Assembly (NCBI GenBank): GCA_964471115.1
Contig: CAYYFE010000011.1
Coordinates: 32,044-96,043, forward strand
Source of the DNA: SYFT01 sp964471115
GTDB lineage: Bacteria > Acidobacteriota > Vicinamibacteria > Vicinamibacterales > SCN-69-37
Length of the DNA: 64,000 nucleotides
Reading direction: 5' to 3'
The translations under genes were made by a program, and so were the position numbers. Under the pieces are notes generated by a model, which saw nothing but the letters and a program-made list of their open reading frames with translations, was not told the DNA's origin and did not search any database. Below are positions 8,733 to 20,058 of the stretch, piece after piece (the first letter of the stretch is position 1; every line of letters begins with the position of its first letter).

Positions 8733-11659
8733 CAGAAGACCTCCCCGATGCTCAGATGAAACTCCCACGCGCGCTCGCGCTTGCCGCCGATGAGACGCCG
8801 GTCGAACTTGAAGCCGAAGTCGAGGCGCAGAGGCCCGAGGGGCGACTGATAGCGCACCCCGAGGCCGGCGGCGCCGCGGACACGCGACAACGCCAGGTCG
8901 CTCGCGCGCGCGAAGACGTTGCCGCCGTCGATGAACCCCACCAGCCCGAGGCCGCGGCCCAGCTGCGTCCGCACTTCGCCGTTGAGGATGATCACGCCAT
9001 TGCCGCCGCTCGACAGGCCATCGGCGTTGAGGACGGCCGGCACGCCGAGGCGATCCTGCTGGAACCCGCGGACGGTCGTGCTGCCGCCCGCGAAAAACCG
9101 GCGGCCGGCGGGCAGGTCCTCGATGATCTGCGTGCGAAGAGCGCCCACCGTGTCGCGCAGCGGCTCGCCGTCGGCATCCACGATGACGACTTCGCGGGGA
9201 AACCCGCGCGCCAGCCCGACCTGCGCGCGGCCGGCCAGGATGACGCGATTGCGACGGCTGATGCGCCGGAATCCGTAGGCCTGCGCGAATCCCTTGAGGA
9301 ACCCGACTTCGGACCCCAGGGCGCGGACGGCGATTTCGCCGTCCAGGCTCAGCAGGCCGCCGGCCGTCGGGTCGAGCACGTCATCCCGCCGGTCCCAGAC
9401 CACGCCGCCGGCCAGCGTCGACAGCCGGATCTGCGGAAACAACCGGTCGATGAGCGGCTGATCCTCCGCGGGGATGCGCGCGTCGTACAGCTCCGTGGAG
9501 TCGAGCGCGTACCGGCCGAAGACGCTGACGCGCGCGCTCGGCCGATGCACGACTTCGGCGTGCGCCGCGCGGCGCACGAAGGTGAACGACGTGCGAATCG
9601 CGCGCTCGGCGGTCGCGCTCAACACGGCATCCACCCGTCCGCCGAACGCCCGCGGCGACCGGTAACTGCCGGTCACGCGGTATTCGCTCAGTTCGAGACC
9701 GCGGCCGTCTTCCGTCGGGTCGGAAGGCGCGTTGCGCGACCCGAGACTGACCCGGGTGAACAGGGTCGCCGTGCGGTTGCCGCCGAAGAGATTGCGGCGC
9801 CCGAGCTCGAGGAAGCCGCGCGGGGCGAACCACAACGCGTCCTCGGTGCCGCCGCCCGTCACCGATCGCACGCGCCGGCCGAACTCGACGCCGCCGCCGT
9901 ACCCGATGGTCGTGGCCGGCGCCTCTTCGACCTGGATGATGACATCCACGTGGCCGTCAGGCCGGCCTTCGCCGCTCTGCGTGATGGTGATGCGCCGGAA
10001 CGTGGCCAGCTCGGCCAGCCGCCGCTGACTCTCGAGCCGGGCGGACTGCCCGTACGGACGGCCCGGCGCCAGGGCCACGTCGCGCAGGATCGTCTGGGTA
10101 TCCACCCGCTGGTTGCCGACCACGATCAGGTGGTCGACGACGGTCTGCGTCCCTTCCACGATCTCGAACGACACCACGTAGGGCGCCTCGGGTGAGATCC
10201 GCGCGCTCACGCGCGCGCCCAGGAACCCCTCGTCCAGATACCGCTGCTGAATCGCGAGACGATCGTCGCGGACCTGCGCCTCGCGCAGCGGTTGTCCCAC
10301 CTCCGACCGCACCAGGCGCCTGAGGGCCTCGTCCCCGATCCGCGACGCCCCGTTGATACGCACGTCGGAGACGACCCGCAGCGGCCCTTCGGTGATGGCA
10401 ATGGCGAGCGCCACTTCGCCGGGTTCGGCGCGCTCGGCGGCCGTGTACTCGATCTCGGCGTCATAACCCGCGAAGGCATACGCCGCCGCCAGGGCGCCCA
10501 GCCGCGCCTCGACGTCGGTCTCGACGAACGGGGTGCCCGTCCGGAGTCCGGTCAACGCCAACACGTCGCGTTCGTCGAAGTGCCGCGTCCCCTGCACCGC
10601 GATGGCGGCCAGGCGGTACCGCAGACCGCGCGCGATCGTGAACGTCACCACCATCCGGCTCCCATCGGGCGATAGATCGGATCGCGGCGTGACGTCGGCG
10701 CGCCAGTAGCCTTCGCGCTGCCAGGCCTGACGGATGCGGAACGCCGAGTCCTCCAGCAGGTCGGCGTCGGCGGAGTTCTCGCGCCGGATCGGAATCCAGT
10801 CGTCCAGACCGCCCTCGGGCGGCAGCGGATCGCCGTCCACCACGATCTCGACCAGCGGGCCCGCATCCAGCGTCACGGTGACGTCCACGACATCGGCACC
10901 GCGGTCGGTGGCGACGTGGGTCACCGCGGCTTCGTAGTACTGCCGCGCCCGCAGCCGTTCGCTGATCGCGCGCAGCGCGTCTTCGGTCGCGCGCCTCCGG
11001 TACGGCGCGCCGGGCAGCAACCCCGCGCGCGTGGTCACGTCGGCGCGGTCGACCGGCGCCTCGCCGGTCACGAGGACCTGGCCGATGCGCTGCCGGGGGC
11101 CCGCCTCGATCGACAGCACCAGCGTGGCCCGATGCACCTCGTGGCTCTGCTCGATGGCCACCTCCGCCGCGGGCCTCGCGAAGCCCTCCTCGACCAGCAG
11201 CCGGAGCACCGACGCCCGCGCGGCGTCGGGCCGCACGCCTTTGACCTGCCCACCGGACGGCTCCAGCGCGGCGCGTTCGAGCGCGCGCCGATCCAGGCCC
11301 AGCGTGCCCCGCAGCTCGATGCGATCGATCGGATGGACCGGGGTCAACACGAACACGACGCGGACTCCATCCGCCTCGGGCCGCCCCTCCACCACGATGT
11401 CGTCGAAGCGGCCCAGATTGAACAGATGGGCCAGGCTCTCGCGCACGGCGGCCGTGGTCAGCGGGGCGCCCGCGCGCACTTCGATGAGCGCCATCAGCCG
11501 GTCGTCCTCGAGCGGCCGGCCCTCCTGTTCGAGCGCCACGGCGACGACCGGCCGGCCGACCAACGCGGCCAGGTCCTGCGCCCAGACGGCCCGCGGCGCG
11601 GCGGCCAGACACACGGCGATCGTGGCCACCCACCACCCGATCCGGAACCGCGCGCGCAT
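8732..11659 (-). CDS. Omp85-family outer-membrane assembly protein (BamA/TamA type) with about seven POTRA repeats
   Basis: 975 residues with a signal peptide ending AVWAQ. The periplasmic part shows about seven consecutive POTRA-like units, each ending in a 'xxEGP/AGP/RGL' turn and restarting with a hydrophobic strand (for example IDRIELRGT, RIGQVLVTG, YRLAAIAVQGT, VVSDVRINGAS, VVDHLIVVGN). The beta-barrel follows from about residue 590, with the loop-6 motif TTVRGFQ and a last strand rich in alternating aromatics ending GEVF. BamA normally has five POTRAs and TamA three. Genomic pairing with tamB suggests a TamA-like or combined role. ATG 11659 overlaps the tamB stop as TGATG. Confidence 0.85.
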   Translation of the reverse strand: MRARFRIGWWVATIAVCLAAAPRAVWAQDLAALVGRPVVAVALEQEGRPLEDDRLMALIEVRAGAPLTTAAVRESLAHLFNLGRFDDIVVEGRPEADGVRVVFVLTPVHPIDRIELRGTLGLDRRALERAALEPSGGQVKGVRPDAARASVLRLLVEEGFARPAAEVAIEQSHEVHRATLVLSIEAGPRQRIGQVLVTGEAPVDRADVTTRAGLLPGAPYRRRATEDALRAISERLRARQYYEAAVTHVATDRGADVVDVTVTLDAGPLVEIVVDGDPLPPEGGLDDWIPIRRENSADADLLEDSAFRIRQAWQREGYWRADVTPRSDLSPDGSRMVVTFTIARGLRYRLAAIAVQGTRHFDERDVLALTGLRTGTPFVETDVEARLGALAAAYAFAGYDAEIEYTAAERAEPGEVALAIAITEGPLRVVSDVRINGASRIGDEALRRLVRSEVGQPLREAQVRDDRLAIQQRYLDEGFLGARVSARISPEAPYVVSFEIVEGTQTVVDHLIVVGNQRVDTQTILRDVALAPGRPYGQSARLESQRRLAELATFRRITITQSGEGRPDGHVDVIIQVEEAPATTIGYGGGVEFGRRVRSVTGGGTEDALWFAPRGFLELGRRNLFGGNRTATLFTRVSLGSRNAPSDPTEDGRGLELSEYRVTGSYRSPRAFGGRVDAVLSATAERAIRTSFTFVRRAAHAEVVHRPSARVSVFGRYALDSTELYDARIPAEDQPLIDRLFPQIRLSTLAGGVVWDRRDDVLDPTAGGLLSLDGEIAVRALGSEVGFLKGFAQAYGFRRISRRNRVILAGRAQVGLARGFPREVVIVDADGEPLRDTVGALRTQIIEDLPAGRRFFAGGSTTVRGFQQDRLGVPAVLNADGLSSGGNGVIILNGEVRTQLGRGLGLVGFIDGGNVFARASDLALSRVRGAAGLGVRYQSPLGPLRLDFGFKFDRRLIGGKRERAWEFHLSIGEVF

Positions 11660-14600
11660 CAGAACCGGTACCTCACGCGGACATCCAGCGCAAACGTCCC
11701 ATCCTGGTTGCGGGACAACACCCACGAGATGCGTTCATCCTGCGCGTACTCGAGCAACAGGAGGTCGTAGTCGAGGCTCGTGTTGGAGTCGAGCGACCGC
11801 GAGTAGGTGAGGAACACGCGATTCGAGATGCGTTTGCCCACGGTGACGCGCGCGCCCGGCAGCTGCTGCAGCGCGGCGTCGGCGCTCAGCAGCGGCGTCA
11901 CCGTGAACGTGTCGACGTTAAACGTCCGCTCCACCACGCGGCCCACCTGCGTCGTGATCGGACTGGCCACCAGCTGCGCGACCACCGAGGACATCAGCTG
12001 GCTCTGGATCTCCTGCGGGGATTCGATCGCGCGCAGCTCGGTGCGCTGCAGGTCGGGATTCTGGCCCAGGATGAGCGACAGCTGATCCACCGGCGTGAGC
12101 GGCGGATCGGAGCTCAGGTCGTACGTGAAACTGTCGAGCGTGCCGGTGAACCGGAGATCGATTCGGTACTCCTGCAGCGGCTGGCGGATCTGCGTGCGGG
12201 CCTCGATGTCGAAGAACGGCTGCAGTTCGTTGGGATTGGTGAACTCGACGTACCCGCCCAGCGTGTACCGGTTCCCCAGAAATTCGGTCTCGCCGCGGTC
12301 GATGTCCACGCGCCCCGCCAGTTGGGGTCGCGCGATCGTCCCGGCCAGCTGCAGATCGGGCGACACCACGATCGTCGCGTCCGCGTCGTCAATCACGGTC
12401 AGACGCTGCCCCACCAGATCGACCGCAAACGACACGGGCAGTTCAATGGAGGTCGCCGCCGAGGGCAGCGTGACCCCGGCGCCGCCCCCGCCGGCGGCCG
12501 CCAGGCCCAGCAGCCCGGTGTTGCCCTGGAGGCGGCGCGTATACCGCGCCTGCCGCACGGTGACCCGCCCCGCCAGCAACGCGTTGTCGACCGTGCCGGT
12601 CAGCGCGAGATCGGTATCCACGATCGAGCGGAAGCCCTCGGGATACCGCAGGTCGAGCCCGGTCCCGCGCAGCGTCACGTCGAGGTCCCCCGGAACGAAC
12701 TGCGACAGCCCGATCGTGCCGCCGAACCGGATGTCGCCGCCGCCGGCCCGTTCCCCGGCGCCCATGCGCGCGCGCAACCCGTCGAGGCGCAGGCCCGACG
12801 GGTCGAACGTCACCTCGCCGTTGATGTCGTCCAGGCTGTGCGGGAAGCCGAAGTACCGCAGCCGGCCGTCGGTCACACGGGCCTGCCCGCCGAACGTGGG
12901 CTCGCGCAACGTCCCCGAGATCGTCGCCGCCACGGTGGCCTGTCCCGCGCCGCGCACGTCGCGCAGCACGCCCTGCAGAATCGCCAGGCTCGACGTGCCT
13001 TCCACGCGAAGCTCGACCGCTTCGCTCAACCGATGCACGGTGCCGCCCATCGCCAGGCTCGTCTCGTCGCCGACCAGCCGCAGCGACTGAATCGTCATCA
13101 CGTCGTTGGCCAGCGTCACGCGGAGCGGCTCGCGTGTGCCGTCCGGATTGATCGGATTGGTCAGTTCGAAGTCGAGCAGCCGCAGGTCCGCCCGCTCGAC
13201 CGCGAGGTCGACGCGAAGTTTCGACAAATCGGCCAGGGCACCGTTGACCCTCACCGATCCGCTGACGATGGCCCGGGTATAGGGCGACAGTCCGGGTGCG
13301 GCAAACCGCAGGAACGGATCGACCGACGTCTCGGTGAACCGCAACGCCCCCTCGGCGTCATACGTGTCGTTGAGGGCGACGCGTCCGGACCCCGAGATCG
13401 AGAGGCGGTCCGAGGCGACGTCGAGGCGATCGACCGTCACCACGTCCTCCTCGACGACCATGTGCGCCGTCGCCTGGCCGATGCCTTCATCGCCCCAGAA
13501 GAGGTCGACGACGCGGCCCTCCCACTCGTAGCGGGGACGTTCGTTCGACCCGCTGCCCCACATGCGGAAGGACAACAGGCCGGTCAGGTCGGCGTCGGGC
13601 ACGGTGAAGCTGACCAGCGACTCCACGGGAATGCGTTCGCCGTCGAAGGTGAAGCTGTACGTGCCCCAGTCGTTGTTGGCCGGCGTCGGCCACCCGATGT
13701 AGGCGGCGCCGCGCATGACCCCGGTGCTCTTGGTCATCTCGATGCCGTCCACGCGCATGCCGACGCCCTCGAAAAACAGCCGGCCCGTGAACGACTCGAA
13801 CGTCTCCTCCCACGCCGTGCCGGGCGACACGGTCAGCAATCCGAAGCCGTCCGGCCCCTCGTAGCGGCCGTACAGGCGCAGGTCCGCGAAGCCGGTGCCG
13901 GTGATCGGCCAGTCGTCGAGCAGGAACGCATGCCGGAAGTCGGTCACCGGCCAGTGGTCGATGCGGATGCGCGCGTCGAACTCCTCGCCGCCATCCGCGC
14001 GCGGATAGCCGAGCGAGTAACGCCCGTCCGCCACGATACGCGGCGACGTGTCACTCGTGCCCTCACCCACGTGGCTGTTGGTCACCGTGGCGTAGCTGTT
14101 CTCGATGACGACGTCGGCGCGGCCGCGGCCCCAGACCACGTCCCACGCGCGCAGCCCATCGCCCGCGAACCGGCCGGCGATGTGCGGCCGAGAGAACCAC
14201 TTCGTCAGACGGCCGTCGAACGTCCCCCGTCCGCCGATCTCGATCGCCTTGGTCGGCGATCCGAACGCGGTCAGCACTCCGGCGAGCAGCCGGTCGCTGG
14301 CCTGCCAGTCGGTCGACACCACCCGGAACGGAATGTCCGCATCGTCCGACCAGCCCATGCGTCCGCCGAACGACAGGTGCGTCTCGGGCGTCGCGGCCCA
14401 GGAGTCGTCGTAGGTGATGTCGGTCGGCGTCATGCGGTAGGTGACGACGCCGCCGGCCGGCTGCGGCTCGAGCGGCCGATCGGCAAGGAACGGATCCTCT
14501 TTCGGCGCGTACACGGCCACGGCCGGCAGGGCCGCGGCGGCCAGCGCGCGCCCATCCATCGGCGTGGCGCGCAGCACGCCTTCACCCCGCATGTCATCAA

Positions 14601-15834
14601 ACCGGCCGTTGGGCCACTGCATCGCGTGCCAGCCGCTGGCGCGGCTCGCCAGCGCGACGCCCTGCCACCGCCACACATCGCCGAACTGGCGCAGGTCGAC
14701 ATCGCGATAGACGAACGACAGGTCGGCGATCGTCCCCGCCGCGCTGGTATCGAGCGCATAGCCCAGCCTCGCCGTCCCGCCGTAAAACGCGCTCTCGGTC
14801 CCGACCACTTCAAGCCGGCTCGGCAGCCACACCACGCGGCCCGTCAGACGGGGAAACTCGAGCCGGTTGACGCGCAGCACGTCGCTGTCGAAGGCGCCGT
14901 AGACCTGGAACCCGCCGCGCTGGTATTTCTCGAACCGGCCGCGATAACTGCCGCGGCCGGTGGCCGTCCACGTCTCGCCATGGAAGAAGATCGCCTTGAG
15001 CCGCGCGATGTCGAGTGAGGACTCCATCTCGAAGGCCATCTCGGGCCAGCGGTTGGCGTCCACCCAGCCCTGCATCTGCGACCGCGACCCGTCGGCCACG
15101 ACCTGCATCTGGTGGACCCGGAACACGGGTCCGTCCAGCGTCAGCCGCGCGGACATGCTGTCGACGCGCATGGATTCGTACGACTGGATGTTGATGACGC
15201 CGCCGGTGAACCCCACGGTGGCCACGTAGGCGTCCTGCGTGGGCGCCCACACGAAGTTGATGGCGGTGCGCTCGGTGGTGATGTTCCACGGCAGCACGTG
15301 GTCGACATACACGAACCGCCCATCGCGCGCGAACACGTTGTTCACCGTGACGGTCACCGCTCCGCCGCCACCCCCACGGGGCCGCAGCCGCGGCGCGCTG
15401 TTCCGCGTGGCGAAACTCTCGAGCGTCACCGCCCACCGGTCGAGTTCGATTTCGAGGATCAGATCGCGCGACGGCCGCAGCAGCGCGCGCCAGGGCACGG
15501 TCACGAAGATCCGTTCGGCGGTCAGGAACGGCGCGGCGTCCTCGGTCAGCCCCGCGATCCGCACGTCCTCGGCGACGAACCGCCCGCCGATCAGATCGGC
15601 GCGCAGCCGGCCGATGGTGAGCGGCCGCTCGAGGTACGCCGACGCGCGCGCTTCGGCCAGCCGCTTGAGCTCGGGCCCCAGGTCGATCCACAGCAGCGAG
15701 CTGAGGACCGCCGCCGCGGCCGCGGCCGCCAGCAGCCCCGCGCGGCGAGGCCACCGCCATCGTCCCGCAGGACGGGGCGCGGTCGAGCTCTCGGCCGCCG
15801 GCGCCGGGGCCGGCTCGGGGGCGACATCGCTCAC
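11659..15834 (-). CDS. tamB: TamB/AsmA-like translocation and assembly protein
   Basis: 1391 residues with one N-terminal membrane anchor (about residues 32-52) and a very long beta-rich periplasmic body. AsmA-like start features (LERPLTIGRLRADLIGGRFVA) follow the anchor. The last 300 residues form the TamB (DUF490) domain, with repeated 'l.G.l.v..g....r..' strands, a VDQLSLILGQNPDL-type region, and a C-terminus of alternating residues ending RVRYRF. TamB-like proteins form hydrophobic grooves that bridge the membranes for phospholipid transport or barrel assembly with an Omp85 partner. Here that partner is the next gene, coupled by TGATG. It begins 9 bases after the biotin carrier gene. Confidence 0.85.
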   Translation of the reverse strand: MSDVAPEPAPAPAAESSTAPRPAGRWRWPRRAGLLAAAAAAAVLSSLLWIDLGPELKRLAEARASAYLERPLTIGRLRADLIGGRFVAEDVRIAGLTEDAAPFLTAERIFVTVPWRALLRPSRDLILEIELDRWAVTLESFATRNSAPRLRPRGGGGGAVTVTVNNVFARDGRFVYVDHVLPWNITTERTAINFVWAPTQDAYVATVGFTGGVINIQSYESMRVDSMSARLTLDGPVFRVHQMQVVADGSRSQMQGWVDANRWPEMAFEMESSLDIARLKAIFFHGETWTATGRGSYRGRFEKYQRGGFQVYGAFDSDVLRVNRLEFPRLTGRVVWLPSRLEVVGTESAFYGGTARLGYALDTSAAGTIADLSFVYRDVDLRQFGDVWRWQGVALASRASGWHAMQWPNGRFDDMRGEGVLRATPMDGRALAAAALPAVAVYAPKEDPFLADRPLEPQPAGGVVTYRMTPTDITYDDSWAATPETHLSFGGRMGWSDDADIPFRVVSTDWQASDRLLAGVLTAFGSPTKAIEIGGRGTFDGRLTKWFSRPHIAGRFAGDGLRAWDVVWGRGRADVVIENSYATVTNSHVGEGTSDTSPRIVADGRYSLGYPRADGGEEFDARIRIDHWPVTDFRHAFLLDDWPITGTGFADLRLYGRYEGPDGFGLLTVSPGTAWEETFESFTGRLFFEGVGMRVDGIEMTKSTGVMRGAAYIGWPTPANNDWGTYSFTFDGERIPVESLVSFTVPDADLTGLLSFRMWGSGSNERPRYEWEGRVVDLFWGDEGIGQATAHMVVEEDVVTVDRLDVASDRLSISGSGRVALNDTYDAEGALRFTETSVDPFLRFAAPGLSPYTRAIVSGSVRVNGALADLSKLRVDLAVERADLRLLDFELTNPINPDGTREPLRVTLANDVMTIQSLRLVGDETSLAMGGTVHRLSEAVELRVEGTSSLAILQGVLRDVRGAGQATVAATISGTLREPTFGGQARVTDGRLRYFGFPHSLDDINGEVTFDPSGLRLDGLRARMGAGERAGGGDIRFGGTIGLSQFVPGDLDVTLRGTGLDLRYPEGFRSIVDTDLALTGTVDNALLAGRVTVRQARYTRRLQGNTGLLGLAAAGGGGAGVTLPSAATSIELPVSFAVDLVGQRLTVIDDADATIVVSPDLQLAGTIARPQLAGRVDIDRGETEFLGNRYTLGGYVEFTNPNELQPFFDIEARTQIRQPLQEYRIDLRFTGTLDSFTYDLSSDPPLTPVDQLSLILGQNPDLQRTELRAIESPQEIQSQLMSSVVAQLVASPITTQVGRVVERTFNVDTFTVTPLLSADAALQQLPGARVTVGKRISNRVFLTYSRSLDSNTSLDYDLLLLEYAQDERISWVLSRNQDGTFALDVRVRYRF

Positions 15835-15843
15835 ATGTCCACT

Positions 15844-16340
15844 CTACTCAATGACGATGAGCAGGCGGCCGGCTTCCACCGACACACCTTCGGAGACGGC
15901 CACCTCGATGATCCGGCCCGCCTTGGGCGAGCCCAGCTCGTTCTCCATCTTCATGGCCTCGACGACCACCAGCCCCTGCCGATGCGACACCTCGTCGCCC
16001 ACGGCCACCAGCACCCGGACGACGCGTCCGGGCATCGGCGCGGTCACGCGCTGGGGACCGGCCGCCGCCGGTCCGCCGGCGCCCCGTCTGGCGTGACGTT
16101 GCCCGTCGACCACGACGGGCACATCCACGTGCGGCAGATGCACGAGCCAGTCGCCGCCGGCGCCCGGCCGGGCCGACGCCTCCAGTACGCGGCCGTCTTC
16201 GAACACCAGCGACAGACCCGCGTCGGTCTGCCGGACGTCCAGCACATGGGCCACGCCGTCGACCAGCGCGTGGAACCGGCCGTCGGGCGTTCGCTCCAGG
16301 TGGATGTCGCGGAGGCGTCCGCCGGCGTCCACATCGAACT

Positions 16341-16344
<4 letters not shown>
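15844..16344 (-). CDS. Biotin carboxyl carrier protein of acyl-CoA carboxylase
   Basis: 166 residues. The C-terminal half is a biotinyl domain with TAPMPGRVVRVLVAVGDEV and the biotinylation motif VEAMKMEN, whose Lys receives biotin, then the symmetry-related hammerhead half ending LLIVIE. The N-terminal 80 residues match the linker/BT-like region of acyl-CoA carboxylase alpha chains, so the alpha chain is split into two genes. ATG 16344 overlaps the biotin carboxylase stop as ATGA. It carries carboxybiotin from the biotin carboxylase to the carboxyltransferase encoded two genes upstream. Confidence 0.9.
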
Positions 16345-17863
<1,519 letters not shown>

Positions 17864-17867
<4 letters not shown>

Positions 17868-19408
17868 AGGGGAATGTTGCCGTGTTTTTTCGGCGGGTTC
17901 TTGTCGCGTTTGTTGTCGCAGCTGGCCAGCGCGGCGATCAGCTTGGCGCGGGTCATCCGCGGCGCGATGACTTCGTCGACGAAGCCGCGTGATGCGGCGA
18001 CGAACGGGTTGGCCAGCTTCTCCCGGAACTCGGCGACCAGCTCGGCGCGCCGGGCCGCGGGATCTGCGGCCTGCTGCAGTTCCCGCCGGTACAGGATGTT
18101 GACCGCGCCTTCGGGCCCCATCACCGCAATCTCGGCCGTCGGGTAGGCGTAGTTGAAGTCCGTGCGGATGTGTTTGCTCGCCATCACGCAGTAGGCGCCG
18201 CCGTAGGCCTTGCGGGTGATGACGGTGATCTTCGGCACGGTCGCTTCCGCGTACGCGTACAGCAACTTGGCCCCGGCGCGGATGATGCCGGCGTGTTCCT
18301 GCTGGACGCCCGGCAGGAAGCCCGGCACGTCTTCGAAGGTGATGATCGGAATGTTGAACGCGTCGCAGAAACGCACGAACCGCGCGCCCTTGACCGACGC
18401 GTCGATGTCGAGGCACCCGGCCAGCACCTTCGGCTGGTTCGCCACGATGCCGACCGATCGGCCGCCCAGCCGCGCGAACCCCGTGATGATGTTCTGCGCG
18501 TAGTGCTGATGCACCTCCAGGAATCCGCCATCGTCGACCACGAGCTGAATCAGGTCGTGCATGTCGTACGGCTGGTTCGGCTGCGCGGGCACCAGGGTGT
18601 CGAGCGCGTCGTCCTCCCGATCGACCGGATCGTCGGTGGGCCGGCGCGGCGGATCGTCGAGATTGTTCGACGGCAGATACCCCAGCAGCTCGCGGATGAG
18701 CAGCAGGCACTCGCGATCGGTCGGCACGGCGAAGTGCGCCACGCCGCTGGTGGCGTTGTGCGTCATCGCGCCGCCCAGCGCTTCCTTCGTCACTTCCTCA
18801 TGCGTGACGGTCTTGATGACATCGGGGCCGGTCACGAACATGTAACTCGTGCCCTCGACCATGATGTTGAAGTCGGTGATCGCCGGCGAATACACCGCGC
18901 CGCCGGCGCACGGCCCCATGATGGCCGAAATCTGCGGGATGACGCCCGAGGCCAGCGTGTTGCGCAGGAAGATGTCGGCGTAGCCGCCCAGCGAGAGCAC
19001 GCCTTCCTGGATGCGCGCGCCGCCGGAATCGTTCAGGCCCACGACCGGCGCGCCCATCTTCATCGCCAGGTCCATGATCTTCACGATCTTCGCGGCGTTG
19101 GTCTCCGACAGCGATCCGCCGAACACCGTGAAGTCCTGCGCGAACGCGTAGACCGGCCGGCCGTCGACGCGGCCGTGGCCGGCGACCACGCCGTCGCCCG
19201 GGATCAGTTCCTGATCCATGCCGAAGTCGCGGCAGCGGTGTGTGACCAGCTTGTCGATTTCCTCGAACGTGCCGGCGTCGAACAACAGGTCCACGCGTTC
19301 GCGCGCGGTCAGCTTGCCGCCGTCGCGCTGCCGCCGCAACCGGTCTTCCCCGCCGCCCAGTTCGGCGCGGCGCTCGAGTGCCGCGAGACGCTCCTGCGGA
19401 GTGCTCAC
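17864..19408 (-). CDS. Acyl-CoA carboxylase carboxyltransferase subunit (PccB-like)
   Basis: 514 residues from GTG 19408. It has both crotonase-like halves: GDGVVAGHGRVDGRPVYAFAQDFTVFGG near the N-terminus with the GGARIQEGV oxyanion region, and the second half with DVPGFLPGVQQEHAGIIR and VITRKAYGGAYCVMASKH. Its overall length and PGLLPG-type motif fit propionyl-CoA or broad acyl-CoA carboxylases rather than the split AccA/AccD. The residue after GGAY, which helps set acyl specificity and is Asp in many propionyl enzymes, is Cys here, so the substrate is left open. GTGA overlaps link it to transaldolase upstream and biotin carboxylase downstream. Confidence 0.9.
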
Positions 19409-20058
19409 GCCTTGGCCGCCTGCGCCTTCTTCCAGTCGGCCAGGAACTTCTCGAGGCCGATGTCGGTCAGCGGATGTTTGAAACACGCCTCCACCACCGA
19501 CGCCGGGCACGTGCAGACGTCGGCGCCCATGCGCGCGGCTTCGACGATGTGCATCGGCCCGCGCACGCTGGCCACGAGGATTTCCGTGGTGTACGGGTAG
19601 CTGTCGAAGATCTCGACGATCTGGCGGATGAGGCCCATCCCGTCCGACGCGATGTCGTCGAGCCGGCCCACGAACGGGCTGACGTACGCCGCGCCCACCT
19701 TGGCCGCCAGCAGCGCCTGCGTCGGGCTGAAGATGAGCGTCACGTTGACCCGAATGCCCTCGTCGGCCAGCACCTTCGTGGCCCGCACGCCGTCGCGCGT
19801 GAACGGCACCTTGACGACCACGTGCGGGTCGATCGCCGCCAGGTCGCGGCCTTCCCGCACCATGCCCTCCCAGTCGGTCGCGACGACCTCGGCGCTCACC
19901 GGCCCCTGCACGGCCGCGCAGATCGCCTTGATGATCGCCTTGGGGTCGCCGCCCTCCTTCGCCATCAGCGACGGATTGGTCGTCACGCCGTCGACGATGC
20001 CGAGCGGCACGAGGGTTTCAATTTCCTTGAGGTTGCCTGTATCGAGAAAGATCTTCAT
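19405..20058 (-). CDS. tal: Transaldolase (MipB/TalC small-type family)
   Basis: 217 residues, the length of the small transaldolase/fructose-6-phosphate aldolase family. It starts MKIFLDTGNLKEIE and has the Schiff-base Lys in HVVVKVPFT (near residue 84). The residues that separate the two activities favour transaldolase: Glu in SAEVVAT, where the aldolase has Gln, and Phe in NVTLIFSPTQ, where the aldolase has Tyr. It transfers a dihydroxyacetone unit between sugar phosphates in the non-oxidative pentose phosphate pathway. ATG 20058 overlaps the hydrolase stop as ATGA, and its stop overlaps the carboxyltransferase GTG. The residue-based reading is inference from family knowledge. Confidence 0.88.
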   Translation of the reverse strand: MKIFLDTGNLKEIETLVPLGIVDGVTTNPSLMAKEGGDPKAIIKAICAAVQGPVSAEVVATDWEGMVREGRDLAAIDPHVVVKVPFTRDGVRATKVLADEGIRVNVTLIFSPTQALLAAKVGAAYVSPFVGRLDDIASDGMGLIRQIVEIFDSYPYTTEILVASVRGPMHIVEAARMGADVCTCPASVVEACFKHPLTDIGLEKFLADWKKAQAAKA

